Origin: Gammaproteobacteria bacterium
GTDB taxonomy: Bacteria > Pseudomonadota > Gammaproteobacteria > Eutrophobiales > Eutrophobiaceae
Reading direction: 5' to 3'
DNA length: 6,236 nt
NCBI GenBank assembly: GCA_004356415.1
Contig: SMWN01000025.1
Coordinates: 1-6,236, forward strand
Below the pieces are notes generated by a model, which had not been told where the DNA came from, did no database searches, and was given only the letters and a program-made list of their open reading frames with translations. This document shows, piece after piece, positions 1 to 6,236 of this stretch; within the stretch, counting starts at the first letter, position 1; every line of letters starts with the position of its first letter. The position numbers and the translations under genes were made by a program.

Positions 1-2
1 GA

Positions 3-425
3 GTCATGTCTGCTATTTCAATCAATGAAATATGTGAAGACTACATTCGTAGAAGGGCAGTTCGCCATCTGGAAAAAGGCCGGATTGTCATATTTGCTGC
101 GGGCACGGGGAATCCTTTTTTCACGACTGACTCGGCGGCGAGTCTTCGTGCTATCGAAATCAATGCCGATTTGCTGATAAAAGCAACCAAGGTAGATGGT
201 GTCTACTCAGCAGACCCAGTCACAGATAAATCAGCCAGGCGTTATAATGAACTAAGTTACGATGAGGTTCTGGAGCAAAAATTAGCTGTGATGGATGCGA
301 CGGCGATTGTTCTTTGTCGTGAGAACAATATGCCTTTACGTGTGCTTGATATGACACAGCCGGGTTCGATGATGCGGGCTGTTCAAGGATTGAATGAGGG
401 GACACTGGTAACGACCCGAGGTTAA
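3..425 (+). CDS. pyrH: UMP kinase (uridylate kinase), C-terminal part, 5' end outside window
   Basis: PyrH phosphorylates UMP to UDP with ATP in the cytoplasm, the entry to UTP, CTP and UDP-sugar synthesis. The window holds about 140 residues of a protein usually near 240. The frame is open to the left edge, and the Met at position 6 is internal: it matches the MSAI segment in the middle of E. coli PyrH, so it should not be taken as a start. Visible family motifs are GTGNPFFTTDSAA (UMP-contacting loop, around residues 33-45 counted from that Met) and KATKVDGVYSADP (nucleotide-binding region), followed by a typical C-terminus ending in EGTLVTTRG. The N-terminal phosphate-binding part lies outside the window. 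It is the first visible gene of the cluster, 54 bp ahead of frr; tsf probably lies upstream, by analogy with other proteobacteria. Identity is near certain. Confidence 0.97.
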   Translation, partial: VMSAISINEICEDYIRRRAVRHLEKGRIVIFAAGTGNPFFTTDSAASLRAIEINADLLIKATKVDGVYSADPVTDKSARRYNELSYDEVLEQKLAVMDATAIVLCRENNMPLRVLDMTQPGSMMRAVQGLNEGTLVTTRG

Positions 426-440
426 GATCAGGCAAGAAAC

Positions 441-470
441 GGATAAACCCCAGATGGATAAACCATAGAG
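441..470 (+). repeat. Imperfect 15-bp tandem repeat between pyrH and frr
   Basis: Two adjacent 15-bp units, 441-455 and 456-470, share the 9-bp core GGATAAACC and match at 12 of 15 positions. They occupy over half of the 54-bp pyrH-frr gap. The second unit ends in TAGAG, so its AGAG is the only purine-rich, Shine-Dalgarno-like element ahead of the frr start (9 bases away). It may be a simple replication-slippage duplication; no function is known. Confidence 0.6.
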
Positions 471-479
471 AAAACGCCA

Positions 480-1037
480 ATGATTGACGATATATACAAA
501 GATGCAGATCAACGCATGCTCAAGAGTATGGAAGTGCTGAAACAGGAATTCAGCAAGATAAGAACTGGCCGAGCACACACTAGTCTGCTGGATCATGTCA
601 TGGTCAGTTATTATGGCTCCGATGTTCCATTGAATCAGGCTGCGAATGTAAGTGTACAGGATGCACGTACATTAACTGTGACAGCTTTCGACAAAAGTAC
701 GATCCCAGATATTGAAAAAGCAATTATGCATGCAGATTTAGGTCTAAATCCCATAACAGCCGGAGAAGTGATTCGTGTTCCATTACCGGTGTTGACTGAA
801 GATAGACGTAAAGAATTGATCAAGGTAGTTCGTGGTGAAGCAGAAAAAGGGAAAGTTGCCATACGAAATATACGCCGTGATGCAAACCATACCTGCAAGG
901 ATTTCCTTAAAGAGAAAAAAATAACCGAAGATGAGGATCGTGGCGCAGAAGAAAGGATCCAAAAACTGACTGATAGTCACGTCCACGAAATTGATAAGCT
1001 TCTGGCAGGGAAAGAAAAGGAAATGATGGAAATTTAG
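480..1037 (+). CDS. frr: Ribosome recycling factor (RRF)
   Basis: RRF works with EF-G after translation termination to split the post-termination 70S complex, freeing ribosomes for the next round. The 185-residue product has exactly the length of E. coli RRF and aligns with it, from memory, without gaps. Diagnostic segments are KIRTGRA near residues 26-32, EKAIMxxDLGLNP near 79-91, IRVPLPxLTEDRRKEL near 99-114, and VRGEAEKGKVAIRNIRRDAN near 118-137, which contains the functionally important Arg132. Domain I (the three-helix bundle) is formed by the two ends, and domain II by the middle. The ATG at 480 is the natural start because it gives the family's usual N-terminus, MIDDIYKDA; its ribosome-binding site is weak (AGAG at 467-470). 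It stops 9 bp before the first possible uppS start. Identity is very secure. Confidence 0.98.
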   Translation: MIDDIYKDADQRMLKSMEVLKQEFSKIRTGRAHTSLLDHVMVSYYGSDVPLNQAANVSVQDARTLTVTAFDKSTIPDIEKAIMHADLGLNPITAGEVIRVPLPVLTEDRRKELIKVVRGEAEKGKVAIRNIRRDANHTCKDFLKEKKITEDEDRGAEERIQKLTDSHVHEIDKLLAGKEKEMMEI

Positions 1038-1046
1038 ACATTGTAG

Positions 1047-1814
1047 ATGGTAGAAATATTCATGGTTAAAAAACGTGCATCGAGCGGTGAGATAGATAAT
1101 TTGCCGAAGCATGTTGCTATTATTATGGATGGTAATGGTCGATGGGCAAAACAGAGAGGATTACCCCGAATCGCTGGACACAGAGCAGGTGTTGAAGCGC
1201 TTCAGGACATCGTCAACTTTAGTTCCAAGGCAGGGATTGAAGTGTTGACTGTTTACGCCTTTAGTAGTGAGAACTGGAAAAGACCCCGAACAGAAGTTTC
1301 CATGCTCATGGAATTATTTGCTTCATCTTTACAGCAACATTTTAAAGGTCTGCATGATAATAATATCAGAATTCGTTTTATGGGAGACCTATCTTTGTTC
1401 CCCGAAAAACTCCGTGTATCTATGGAAGATGCAGAAAATCTCACGATAAATAATACAGGGTTGATATTGGTTGTTGCTATTAATTATGGTGGGAGATGGG
1501 ATATAACAAACGCCTTTATACAGTTATGCAATATGATTATGGATAAAGAGATTCGTATTGAGGATATTAATGAAGCCTTAATTGGTGAATATATCTGTTT
1601 GTCCGATTTGCCGGAACCTGACCTATTTATTCGTACTGGTGGAGAGATGCGTATTAGTAATTATTTGCTTTGGCAGTTGGCGTACACTGAGCTTTATTTT
1701 GATGATTGTCTATGGCCGGATTTTGGGACAGCGAGCCTAGAAAAAGCTCTCGAATGGTATGTGAGACGAGAGAGAAGGTTCGGGCGTACAAGTGAACAAA
1801 TAGAACATGCTTAA
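1047..1814 (+). CDS. uppS: Undecaprenyl diphosphate synthase (cis-prenyltransferase)
   Basis: UppS adds eight isopentenyl units in cis to farnesyl diphosphate, giving C55 undecaprenyl diphosphate, the carrier for peptidoglycan, O-antigen and other wall polymers. It acts in the cytoplasm at the membrane. The product has 255 residues (E. coli 253). Visible are HVAIIMDGNGRWA at 22-34 with catalytic Asp28 (E. coli Asp26), the YAFSSENWKRP segment, NYGGRWDI, and the C-terminal RTGGEMRISN and ELYF segments that bind the diphosphate and metal. No key residue is missing. The start is uncertain: ATG 1047 gives the full length, while ATG 1062 would remove five residues (MVEIF), and neither has a strong Shine-Dalgarno. 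The 3' end overlaps cdsA by 8 bp, suggesting coupled translation. Dxr, two genes downstream, feeds its isoprenoid substrate pathway. Confidence 0.96.
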   Translation: MVEIFMVKKRASSGEIDNLPKHVAIIMDGNGRWAKQRGLPRIAGHRAGVEALQDIVNFSSKAGIEVLTVYAFSSENWKRPRTEVSMLMELFASSLQQHFKGLHDNNIRIRFMGDLSLFPEKLRVSMEDAENLTINNTGLILVVAINYGGRWDITNAFIQLCNMIMDKEIRIEDINEALIGEYICLSDLPEPDLFIRTGGEMRISNYLLWQLAYTELYFDDCLWPDFGTASLEKALEWYVRRERRFGRTSEQIEHA

Positions 1815-2628
1815 GCAACGAGTGATAACGGCAATGATATTTGCTGGACTGGTTATCAGCGCCGTCATTTTCTTACCAACAATGCTGCTGGCATTTGTAC
1901 TCGCAATCATTATCTGTGTGGCTGCGTGGGAATGGGCTGCTTGTGCTGGTTTTGACGCCAGCTCCTATAAAATTTCATATGTATCGGTGATATTGTTATG
2001 CCTCGTAGCTTGCCTGAAATTCATGGATAATCAGTGGATTATTTTAATCGTTTATTGTGGGTTTGTGTGGTGGCTAATTGCCGTGTTTCTGGTGATTCGC
2101 TATCAGATGAATAAAAATGTCAATCTATCATCCAGATTATTGAAAGCAATGATAGGTGGCGTCATTCTTGTCCCATCCTGGTTAAGTTTGATTTTAATTC
2201 ATGCGAAAACTTCTGGTGTCGCACTGGTGTTGTTATTGTTCTTCCTCATATGGTTCGCTGACAGTGCTGCCTATTTTTCAGGCAGAAAATTTGGCAGCAA
2301 AAAACTCGCGAGTAATGTGAGTCCCGGTAAGAGTTGGGAAGGTGTCTATGGGGCTCTGTCGATATCGCTTTTAGTCGGTGTTAGCTATGTGCTCTATTCA
2401 GAGATGCAATTTACCTATGCTATTTTATTTCTTGTATTGGTTGTATTGACGGTTAGTTTTTCAATTCTGGGTGATCTGGTAGAAAGTATGTTCAAACGTA
2501 TGGCAGGCATAAAAGATAGCAGTCATATTTTACCTGGACACGGTGGGGTTCTGGATCGGATTGATAGCCTGACATCTGCGGCGCCAGTATTTCTTGCTGG
2601 TCTATGGGCCATGGAGAGAGTGTTGTGA
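1807..2628 (+). CDS. cdsA: Phosphatidate cytidylyltransferase (CDP-diglyceride synthase)
   Basis: CdsA is an integral inner-membrane enzyme that converts phosphatidic acid and CTP to CDP-diacylglycerol, the precursor of phosphatidylethanolamine, phosphatidylglycerol and cardiolipin. The 273-residue product is mostly hydrophobic, with roughly seven or eight membrane segments; the first two span about residues 7-45. The full family signature is present at residues 227-253: S-x-F-K-R, then K-D, then the HGG and DRID elements. Two more conserved pieces are WFADSAAYFSGR from residue 149 and SPGKSWEG at 172-179. Length is a little under the E. coli protein (about 285), within family range. The ATG at 1807 lies inside the last codons of uppS, and no strong ribosome-binding site is seen, which fits translational coupling. 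Its last codons contain the ribosome-binding site of dxr. Identity is very secure. Confidence 0.97.
   Translation: MLKQRVITAMIFAGLVISAVIFLPTMLLAFVLAIIICVAAWEWAACAGFDASSYKISYVSVILLCLVACLKFMDNQWIILIVYCGFVWWLIAVFLVIRYQMNKNVNLSSRLLKAMIGGVILVPSWLSLILIHAKTSGVALVLLLFFLIWFADSAAYFSGRKFGSKKLASNVSPGKSWEGVYGALSISLLVGVSYVLYSEMQFTYAILFLVLVVLTVSFSILGDLVESMFKRMAGIKDSSHILPGHGGVLDRIDSLTSAAPVFLAGLWAMERVL
2613..2620 (+). promoter_or_regulatory. Shine-Dalgarno of dxr, inside the end of cdsA
   Basis: GGAGAGAG lies here, with the GGAG core ending 8 bases before the GTG at 2625. It is among the clearest ribosome-binding sites in the window. It lies downstream of the in-frame ATG at 2604 and so cannot serve it, which makes the GTG the favoured dxr start. 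Confidence 0.75.
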
Positions 2629-3830
2629 TTGGATTAACCCTGCTAGGTGCAACAGGAAGTATTGGTGTCAGTACTTTAGATGTGGTCTCTCGTCATAAAG
2701 ATAAATATCAAATTATTGCATTGACTGCAAACCGCAATATTGAATTACTTGCTGAACAATGTGAGATGTGGAAACCAAAATATGCCGTTATCGCTGATCA
2801 TGATCTGGCAGAATTATTACAAAATAGTTTAAAAGGAAAAGGACTTGATACCGAAGTCAAAACTTTATCAGGCACAGAAGGTTTACAACATGTTGCTGCC
2901 TTACCTGAAGTCGATTATGTGATGGCTTCGATTGTCGGGGCGGCAGGTTTGTTACCAACACTTGCAGCTGCAAAAGCTGGAAAACGCGTCTTATTGGCCA
3001 ATAAAGAGGCATTGGTCATGTCTGGTAAATTGTTTATGGACACAATTCATGACTCTGGTGCCGTACTTTTGCCGATAGATAGCGAGCATAATGCGATCTT
3101 TCAGAGTATGCCCGACCATTTTAAGAATGGTCTGTCGGAGTCGGGCGTAGAAAAAATACTTTTGACTGCATCGGGGGGGCCATTCAGGAAAACGCCTCTT
3201 AACGAGCTATGCACAGTAACTCCTGAACAGGCATGCGCACATCCAAACTGGGATATGGGCAGAAAAATCTCAGTGGACTCTGCCACAATGATGAACAAAG
3301 GTCTGGAGGTAATAGAGGCCTGTTGGCTGTTTAATACAGGACCCGAAAAAATTCAGGTTGTATTGCATCCTCAAAGTGTCATTCATTCAATGGTTCAATA
3401 TGTTGATGGATCTGTTTTGGCTCAGTTAGGCAATCCAGATATGAGAACACCTATCGCCCATGCACTTGCATGGCCAGAACGCATTGTTTCCGGCGTCGCA
3501 TCACTCAACTTGTTTGATATTGCGCGTCTTGATTTTGAAATGCCAGATATAGAAAGGTTTCCTAGTCTGAGGCTGGCGTCTGAAGCCATGACTGCAGGTG
3601 GGACATCAACTGCGATCATGAATGCTGCAAATGAAATTGCGGTTGAAGCATTTTTGAACAAGCAGATCAGGTTTACAGCGATACCTGAACTCGTTGAAGA
3701 AACACTGAAAAATATTTCCGGGGTGGAAGCTGATTCTATAGATACCGTGTTAGCAGCTGATACAGAAGCGCGGCAGTTTGCGCTTGCGTACGTTGCAGAT
3801 AAATTAGTAAGGGAAAAACTTAGTTCATGA
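2625..3830 (+). CDS. dxr: 1-deoxy-D-xylulose 5-phosphate reductoisomerase
   Basis: Dxr (IspC) rearranges and reduces 1-deoxy-D-xylulose 5-phosphate to 2-C-methyl-D-erythritol 4-phosphate with NADPH and a divalent metal, the first committed step of the non-mevalonate isoprenoid pathway; it is the fosmidomycin target. From GTG 2625 the product has 401 residues (E. coli 398). The NADPH-binding motif GATGSIG falls at residues 8-14, exactly as in E. coli. Other motifs are LANKEALV with Lys127, IDSEHNAIFQ with metal ligands Asp152 and Glu154, SGGPFR, HPNWDMGRKISVDSATMMNKGLE with His206, Trp209 and the third ligand Glu228, and HPQSVIHSMV. An in-frame ATG at 2604 would add seven residues of no family character and has no ribosome-binding site. 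The GTGA overlap with cdsA and ATGA overlap with rseP suggest coupled translation. A run of seven G occurs at 3173-3179, but the frame is intact. Confidence 0.96.
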   Translation: MIGLTLLGATGSIGVSTLDVVSRHKDKYQIIALTANRNIELLAEQCEMWKPKYAVIADHDLAELLQNSLKGKGLDTEVKTLSGTEGLQHVAALPEVDYVMASIVGAAGLLPTLAAAKAGKRVLLANKEALVMSGKLFMDTIHDSGAVLLPIDSEHNAIFQSMPDHFKNGLSESGVEKILLTASGGPFRKTPLNELCTVTPEQACAHPNWDMGRKISVDSATMMNKGLEVIEACWLFNTGPEKIQVVLHPQSVIHSMVQYVDGSVLAQLGNPDMRTPIAHALAWPERIVSGVASLNLFDIARLDFEMPDIERFPSLRLASEAMTAGGTSTAIMNAANEIAVEAFLNKQIRFTAIPELVEETLKNISGVEADSIDTVLAADTEARQFALAYVADKLVREKLSS

Positions 3831-5182
3831 TTGATTTTTTATATTATCTTTTTGCCCTGGTTTTCACACTTGGCATTTTGGTAACGTTCCACGAGTTTGG
3901 ACATTTTTGGGTTGCACGAAAATGTGATGTCAAAATTTTAAGATTCTCAGTTGGTTTTGGTAAACCACTATGGTCAAGATATTTTGGTCAAGACAAAAGT
4001 GAGCTAGTGATAGCAGCACTACCTTTGGGTGGTTATGTCAGAATGCTGGATGAGCGAGAAGGAAATGTTCCTGAGTCCGAGCTGGATCGTGCATTCAACA
4101 GGAAGTCATTGGCTCAGCGGTCTGCAATTGTTATAGCCGGTCCAGTCTTTAATTTTATATTTGCTATCGTTGCATTCTGGCTCATGTTTATGATTGGACT
4201 GACCGGGCTAAAACCGATCGTGGGTGATGTGCAATACGGGTCAATCGCACACCAGGCTGGACTCGAAAACGGTGTTGAGATTATTGCTGTTGATTCACGC
4301 GAAACAAATACCTGGGCCATGGTTGTTGACGCGTTTATCAACAAAATTATTGATAGTAGCAAAGTAGACATTACCATTCGTGATAAATCGGTCGTTAAGA
4401 TCCTGACTGTCAATCTTGAGGAAGTATCAATTGATGATCTGGCAGAACAAGGCCTGTTAAATAAACTTGGGATCACACCAAAGCGGTTTAAAGTGCCTGC
4501 CATTGTAGGTGATGTACATTCTGGATTGCCTGCGGATAAGGCTGGTCTGATTGCGGGCGATTTAATTATCTCCGCAAACGGTGATCTGATTGATGATTGG
4601 ATGCAATGGGTTAAATATGTACAGGCCCATCCTAATTTAAAAATAACGATAGAAATAGAAAGGCAACATAAATATTTGAGTCTGGAACTTACCCCGGACA
4701 AAAAAGTAAAAGATGATGGTCATGTGATAGGGTTTATTGGTGCTGCTAACCAGCCTGTTGAAACGATATTTGGCAAGGAGTCCTATACATTTGTGCCTGC
4801 ATTTTTCAGGGCAGTAGAAAAGACATGGGACATGTCGTGGTTAACGCTGCGTATGCTGGGCAAAATGATCACAGGTCAGGCGTCGGTCAAAAATTTGAGT
4901 GGTCCGATAAGTATTGCACAATATGCAGGTGACTCAGCTAAAGGTGGTGTTGCAGCGTTTTTATGGTTTCTCGGTATCGTTAGTGTCAGTCTGGCCGTAC
5001 TTAATCTGTTACCAATTCCATTACTTGATGGCGGACACTTACTGTATTACATCGTTGAGTTCTTTAAAGGAAGTGCAGTTTCTGAATCAACACAAATTAT
5101 CGGTCAGCAGGTCGGATTTACATTATTACTGGGTCTTATGGTACTTGTATTTTATAATGATATTGCGCGCCTGATGGGATGA
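3827..5182 (+). CDS. rseP: RseP site-2 intramembrane zinc metalloprotease
   Basis: RseP cleaves the anti-sigma factor RseA within the inner membrane after DegS has cut it, releasing sigma-E; it also degrades leftover signal peptides. The 451-residue product matches the E. coli length (450). The first membrane segment carries the zinc motif HEFGH at residues 22-26. It is followed by the membrane-associated loop with PLGGYVRM, a second membrane segment near 100-122 beginning AGPVFNF, and two periplasmic PDZ domains (about 128-195 and 223-290). The NLSGPISIA segment and a third membrane helix come next, containing NLLPIPLLDGG with the zinc ligand Asp401. A last helix lies near 427-447. All catalytic residues are present. 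The ATG at 3827 overlaps the dxr stop; an AAGGGA lies 12 bases upstream, a somewhat long spacing. bamA, a typical sigma-E target, follows after 37 bp, and a candidate sigma-E promoter lies inside the PDZ2-distal region. Confidence 0.97.
   Translation: MIDFLYYLFALVFTLGILVTFHEFGHFWVARKCDVKILRFSVGFGKPLWSRYFGQDKSELVIAALPLGGYVRMLDEREGNVPESELDRAFNRKSLAQRSAIVIAGPVFNFIFAIVAFWLMFMIGLTGLKPIVGDVQYGSIAHQAGLENGVEIIAVDSRETNTWAMVVDAFINKIIDSSKVDITIRDKSVVKILTVNLEEVSIDDLAEQGLLNKLGITPKRFKVPAIVGDVHSGLPADKAGLIAGDLIISANGDLIDDWMQWVKYVQAHPNLKITIEIERQHKYLSLELTPDKKVKDDGHVIGFIGAANQPVETIFGKESYTFVPAFFRAVEKTWDMSWLTLRMLGKMITGQASVKNLSGPISIAQYAGDSAKGGVAAFLWFLGIVSVSLAVLNLLPIPLLDGGHLLYYIVEFFKGSAVSESTQIIGQQVGFTLLLGLMVLVFYNDIARLMG
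4684..4711 (+). promoter_or_regulatory. Candidate sigma-E-type promoter inside rseP, upstream of bamA
   Basis: GGAACTT at 4684-4690 equals the sigma-E -35 consensus. After 16 bases comes TAAAA (4707-4711), which differs from the -10 form TCAAA only at its second base; that C is, however, usually well conserved. It would start transcription roughly 500 bp before the bamA start. In E. coli the bamA cluster belongs to the sigma-E regulon, so placement is plausible. A single exact 7-mer can occur by chance in a window of this size, so confidence is low. Confidence 0.3.
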
Positions 5183-5186
5183 GGGC

Positions 5187-5213
5187 GTTTTAATTTATAA
5201 AAATATAAAAAAC
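5187..5213 (+). other. A/T-rich bulged inverted repeat in the rseP-bamA gap
   Basis: The arms GTTTT (5187-5191) and AAAAC (5209-5213) enclose a second perfect pair, TTATA (5195-5199) and TATAA (5204-5208), around an AAAA loop; AAT at 5192-5194 is an unpaired bulge. Ten base pairs are possible, but only one is G-C, so the RNA hairpin would be weak. It lacks the GC-rich stem of an intrinsic terminator. It ends 6 bases before the bamA ATG, where a Shine-Dalgarno would normally lie. A function in bamA translation is speculative. Confidence 0.4.
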
Positions 5214-5219
5214 AATTAT

Positions 5220-6236
5220 ATGCATAAATTACTTAAGAAATTACTTTACGTCTCATTTATCTACCTATTTTTGCAAATGAATGTTTATGCAGTTCAGGAG
5301 TTTGTGATTGAGGATATTCGTGTAGAAGGGCTACAGCGAATTACGCCAGGAACCGTCTTCAACTATTTGCCAATGAAGGTGGGTGATACATATGATGATC
5401 AACTGTCTGCTGAGGCTGTGAGGGCTTTATTCAAGACAGGGTTCTTTAAAGATGTCAGGTTAGAACGTGATGGGGGAATACTGGTCATTATTCTGGAGGA
5501 ACGTCCTTCAATAGGCAGTATCACCTTAAGCGGTAATGAAGATATTCGTAGTGAGGATCTGATTGATAGTTTAAGACAGATAGGTTTTGCCGAAGGCCGT
5601 GCCTTTGATCGTTTACAACTGGAGAAATTAGAGCAGGAATTGAGAAGACAATATAATTCATTGGGAAAATACGCAGTTAAACTGGAATCAACGGTTACTG
5701 AACTGGATAATAACCGAGTGGCAGTGGCTATTGATGTTTCTGAAGGTGTTGTCGCTAAGATTCGGAAAATAAATATCGTTGGAAATACGGTTTTTAAAGA
5801 AAAAAAATTACTTAAGTTATTTAAATCAACAACACCAACACTATTTTCATTCTTTACCAAAGATGATCAATATTCGCGTCAGAAATTGACCGCAGATATT
5901 GAATCGCTTCGGTCACATTATCTGAATAATGGCTATATCAATTTCAATGTTGACTCTTCACAAGTTTCTATCACACCAGATAAGAAAGGTATTTATATCA
6001 CCATAAATATTACCGAGGGAGAATTATTTACGGTCTCCGAGGTCAAACTCACAGGTAAGCTTATTTTACCTGAGGATGATATTTTCGATCTGATAAGTAT
6101 CAGGAGTGGTGATATATTTGCACGTAGGCAATTAACCAGCAGTAGTGATGCGATAAGTACACTCCTGGGCAATGATGGTTACGCATTTTCCAATGTGAAT
6201 GCGATTCCTGAAATTAATGATGAAGACAAAACTGTA
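5220..6236 (+). CDS. bamA: Outer-membrane protein assembly factor BamA, N-terminal part, 3' end outside window
   Basis: BamA is the central Omp85-family subunit of the BAM complex, which folds and inserts beta-barrel proteins into the outer membrane. The window holds 339 codons, open to the right edge, of a protein usually near 760-810 residues. A signal peptide is clear: basic HKLLKK, a hydrophobic stretch, and a likely cut after VYA at residue 24. POTRA1 (about 28-95) starts FVIEDIRVEGLQR and contains ALFKTGFFKDV. POTRA2 (about 96-176) contains ITLSGN, POTRA3 (about 179-267) contains INIVGN and ends in the PDKKGIYITINITEGE segment, and POTRA4 starts near 270 and is cut near EINDEDKTV. The barrel is not in view. 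ATG 5220 is chosen because it begins the signal peptide directly; no Shine-Dalgarno is visible. It follows rseP by 37 bp. Gene neighbours to the right are probably skp and lpxD, by analogy only. Confidence 0.97.
   Translation, partial: MHKLLKKLLYVSFIYLFLQMNVYAVQEFVIEDIRVEGLQRITPGTVFNYLPMKVGDTYDDQLSAEAVRALFKTGFFKDVRLERDGGILVIILEERPSIGSITLSGNEDIRSEDLIDSLRQIGFAEGRAFDRLQLEKLEQELRRQYNSLGKYAVKLESTVTELDNNRVAVAIDVSEGVVAKIRKINIVGNTVFKEKKLLKLFKSTTPTLFSFFTKDDQYSRQKLTADIESLRSHYLNNGYINFNVDSSQVSITPDKKGIYITINITEGELFTVSEVKLTGKLILPEDDIFDLISIRSGDIFARRQLTSSSDAISTLLGNDGYAFSNVNAIPEINDEDKTV

Noticed and set aside
6..8. ATG at 6 as the start of a short 139-residue kinase
   Set aside because: The matching Met is internal in UMP kinases, and the frame is open to the window edge. 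The gene is cut by the window, not truncated.
783..1112. Open frame on the - strand spanning the end of frr and the start of uppS
   Set aside because: It covers two secure + strand genes, has a low-complexity Phe/Tyr-rich composition and no family character.
3173..3179. Run of seven G in dxr as a phase-variation switch or frameshift
   Set aside because: The run encodes the conserved SGGP segment and the frame continues intact to the stop at 3830. dxr is normally essential where the MEP pathway is the only isoprenoid route, so on/off switching is unlikely.
4114..4701. Long open frame of 195 codons on the - strand opposite rseP
   Set aside because: It lies wholly inside the well-supported rseP gene and shows no recognisable domain. 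Its length is explained by the complementary codons of rseP.
5196..5201. TATAAA in the rseP-bamA gap as a sigma-70 -10 box
   Set aside because: No TTGACA-like -35 element lies about 17 bp upstream, and such a hexamer is expected by chance in this A/T-rich gap.
5800..5807. Run of eight A in bamA as a programmed frameshift site
   Set aside because: The frame continues into well-matched POTRA3 and POTRA4 sequence, no stimulatory structure is evident, and the run is explained by Glu-Lys-Lys codons in AT-rich DNA.
5399..5860. Open frame of 153 codons on the - strand opposite bamA
   Set aside because: It is antisense to the POTRA1-3 coding sequence, which clearly matches BamA on the + strand, and is rich in Ser/Leu/Arg as expected from a reverse-frame shadow.
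1..6236. Undescribed defence, mobile or biosynthetic system
   Set aside because: All coding capacity is accounted for by seven conserved housekeeping genes in their usual order, with no gap over 54 bp and no direct or inverted repeats typical of mobile elements.

Overview
This window is a compact, one-strand stretch of a proteobacterial chromosome carrying seven core genes, all on the + strand: pyrH (3' part), frr, uppS, cdsA, dxr (ispC), rseP and bamA (5' part). The order is the classic translation/cell-envelope cluster of gamma- and beta-proteobacteria. As recalled, without alignment software, the proteins resemble Escherichia coli closely: RRF has the same length with no apparent gaps, RseP has the same HExxH positions, and the BamA POTRA domains run nearly parallel. 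A moderately AT-rich gammaproteobacterium is therefore the best guess, but genus cannot be told from this sequence.

Layout. Positions 3-425 hold the C-terminal part of UMP kinase, followed by a 54-bp gap with an imperfect 15-bp tandem repeat. Then come frr (480-1037), uppS (1047-1814) and cdsA (1807-2628, overlapping uppS by 8 bp). dxr is best started at a GTG at 2625, overlapping cdsA by 4 bp, and ends at 3830. rseP (3827-5182) overlaps dxr by 4 bp through ATGA. A 37-bp, almost pure A/T gap that can form a bulged hairpin precedes bamA, which starts at 5220 and runs off the right edge. No stretch over 300 bases lacks a gene. I saw no tRNA, rRNA, insertion sequence, CRISPR, or strong intrinsic terminator.

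How the genes work together. PyrH supplies UDP and frr recycles ribosomes. Dxr makes MEP, which feeds isoprenoid synthesis. UppS uses those isoprenoids to make undecaprenyl diphosphate, the lipid carrier for peptidoglycan and O-antigen. CdsA makes CDP-diacylglycerol for all phospholipids. RseP is the site-2 protease that releases sigma-E under envelope stress, and BamA assembles outer-membrane beta-barrels. The short gaps and overlaps suggest one polycistronic unit with translational coupling, plus a possible internal sigma-E-type promoter inside rseP serving bamA.

I looked for an undescribed system and did not find one: every gene is a recognisable, apparently intact housekeeping gene. The points worth a second look are small: the true dxr start, the candidate sigma-E promoter, the AT hairpin and missing Shine-Dalgarno ahead of bamA, and the tandem repeat ahead of frr.
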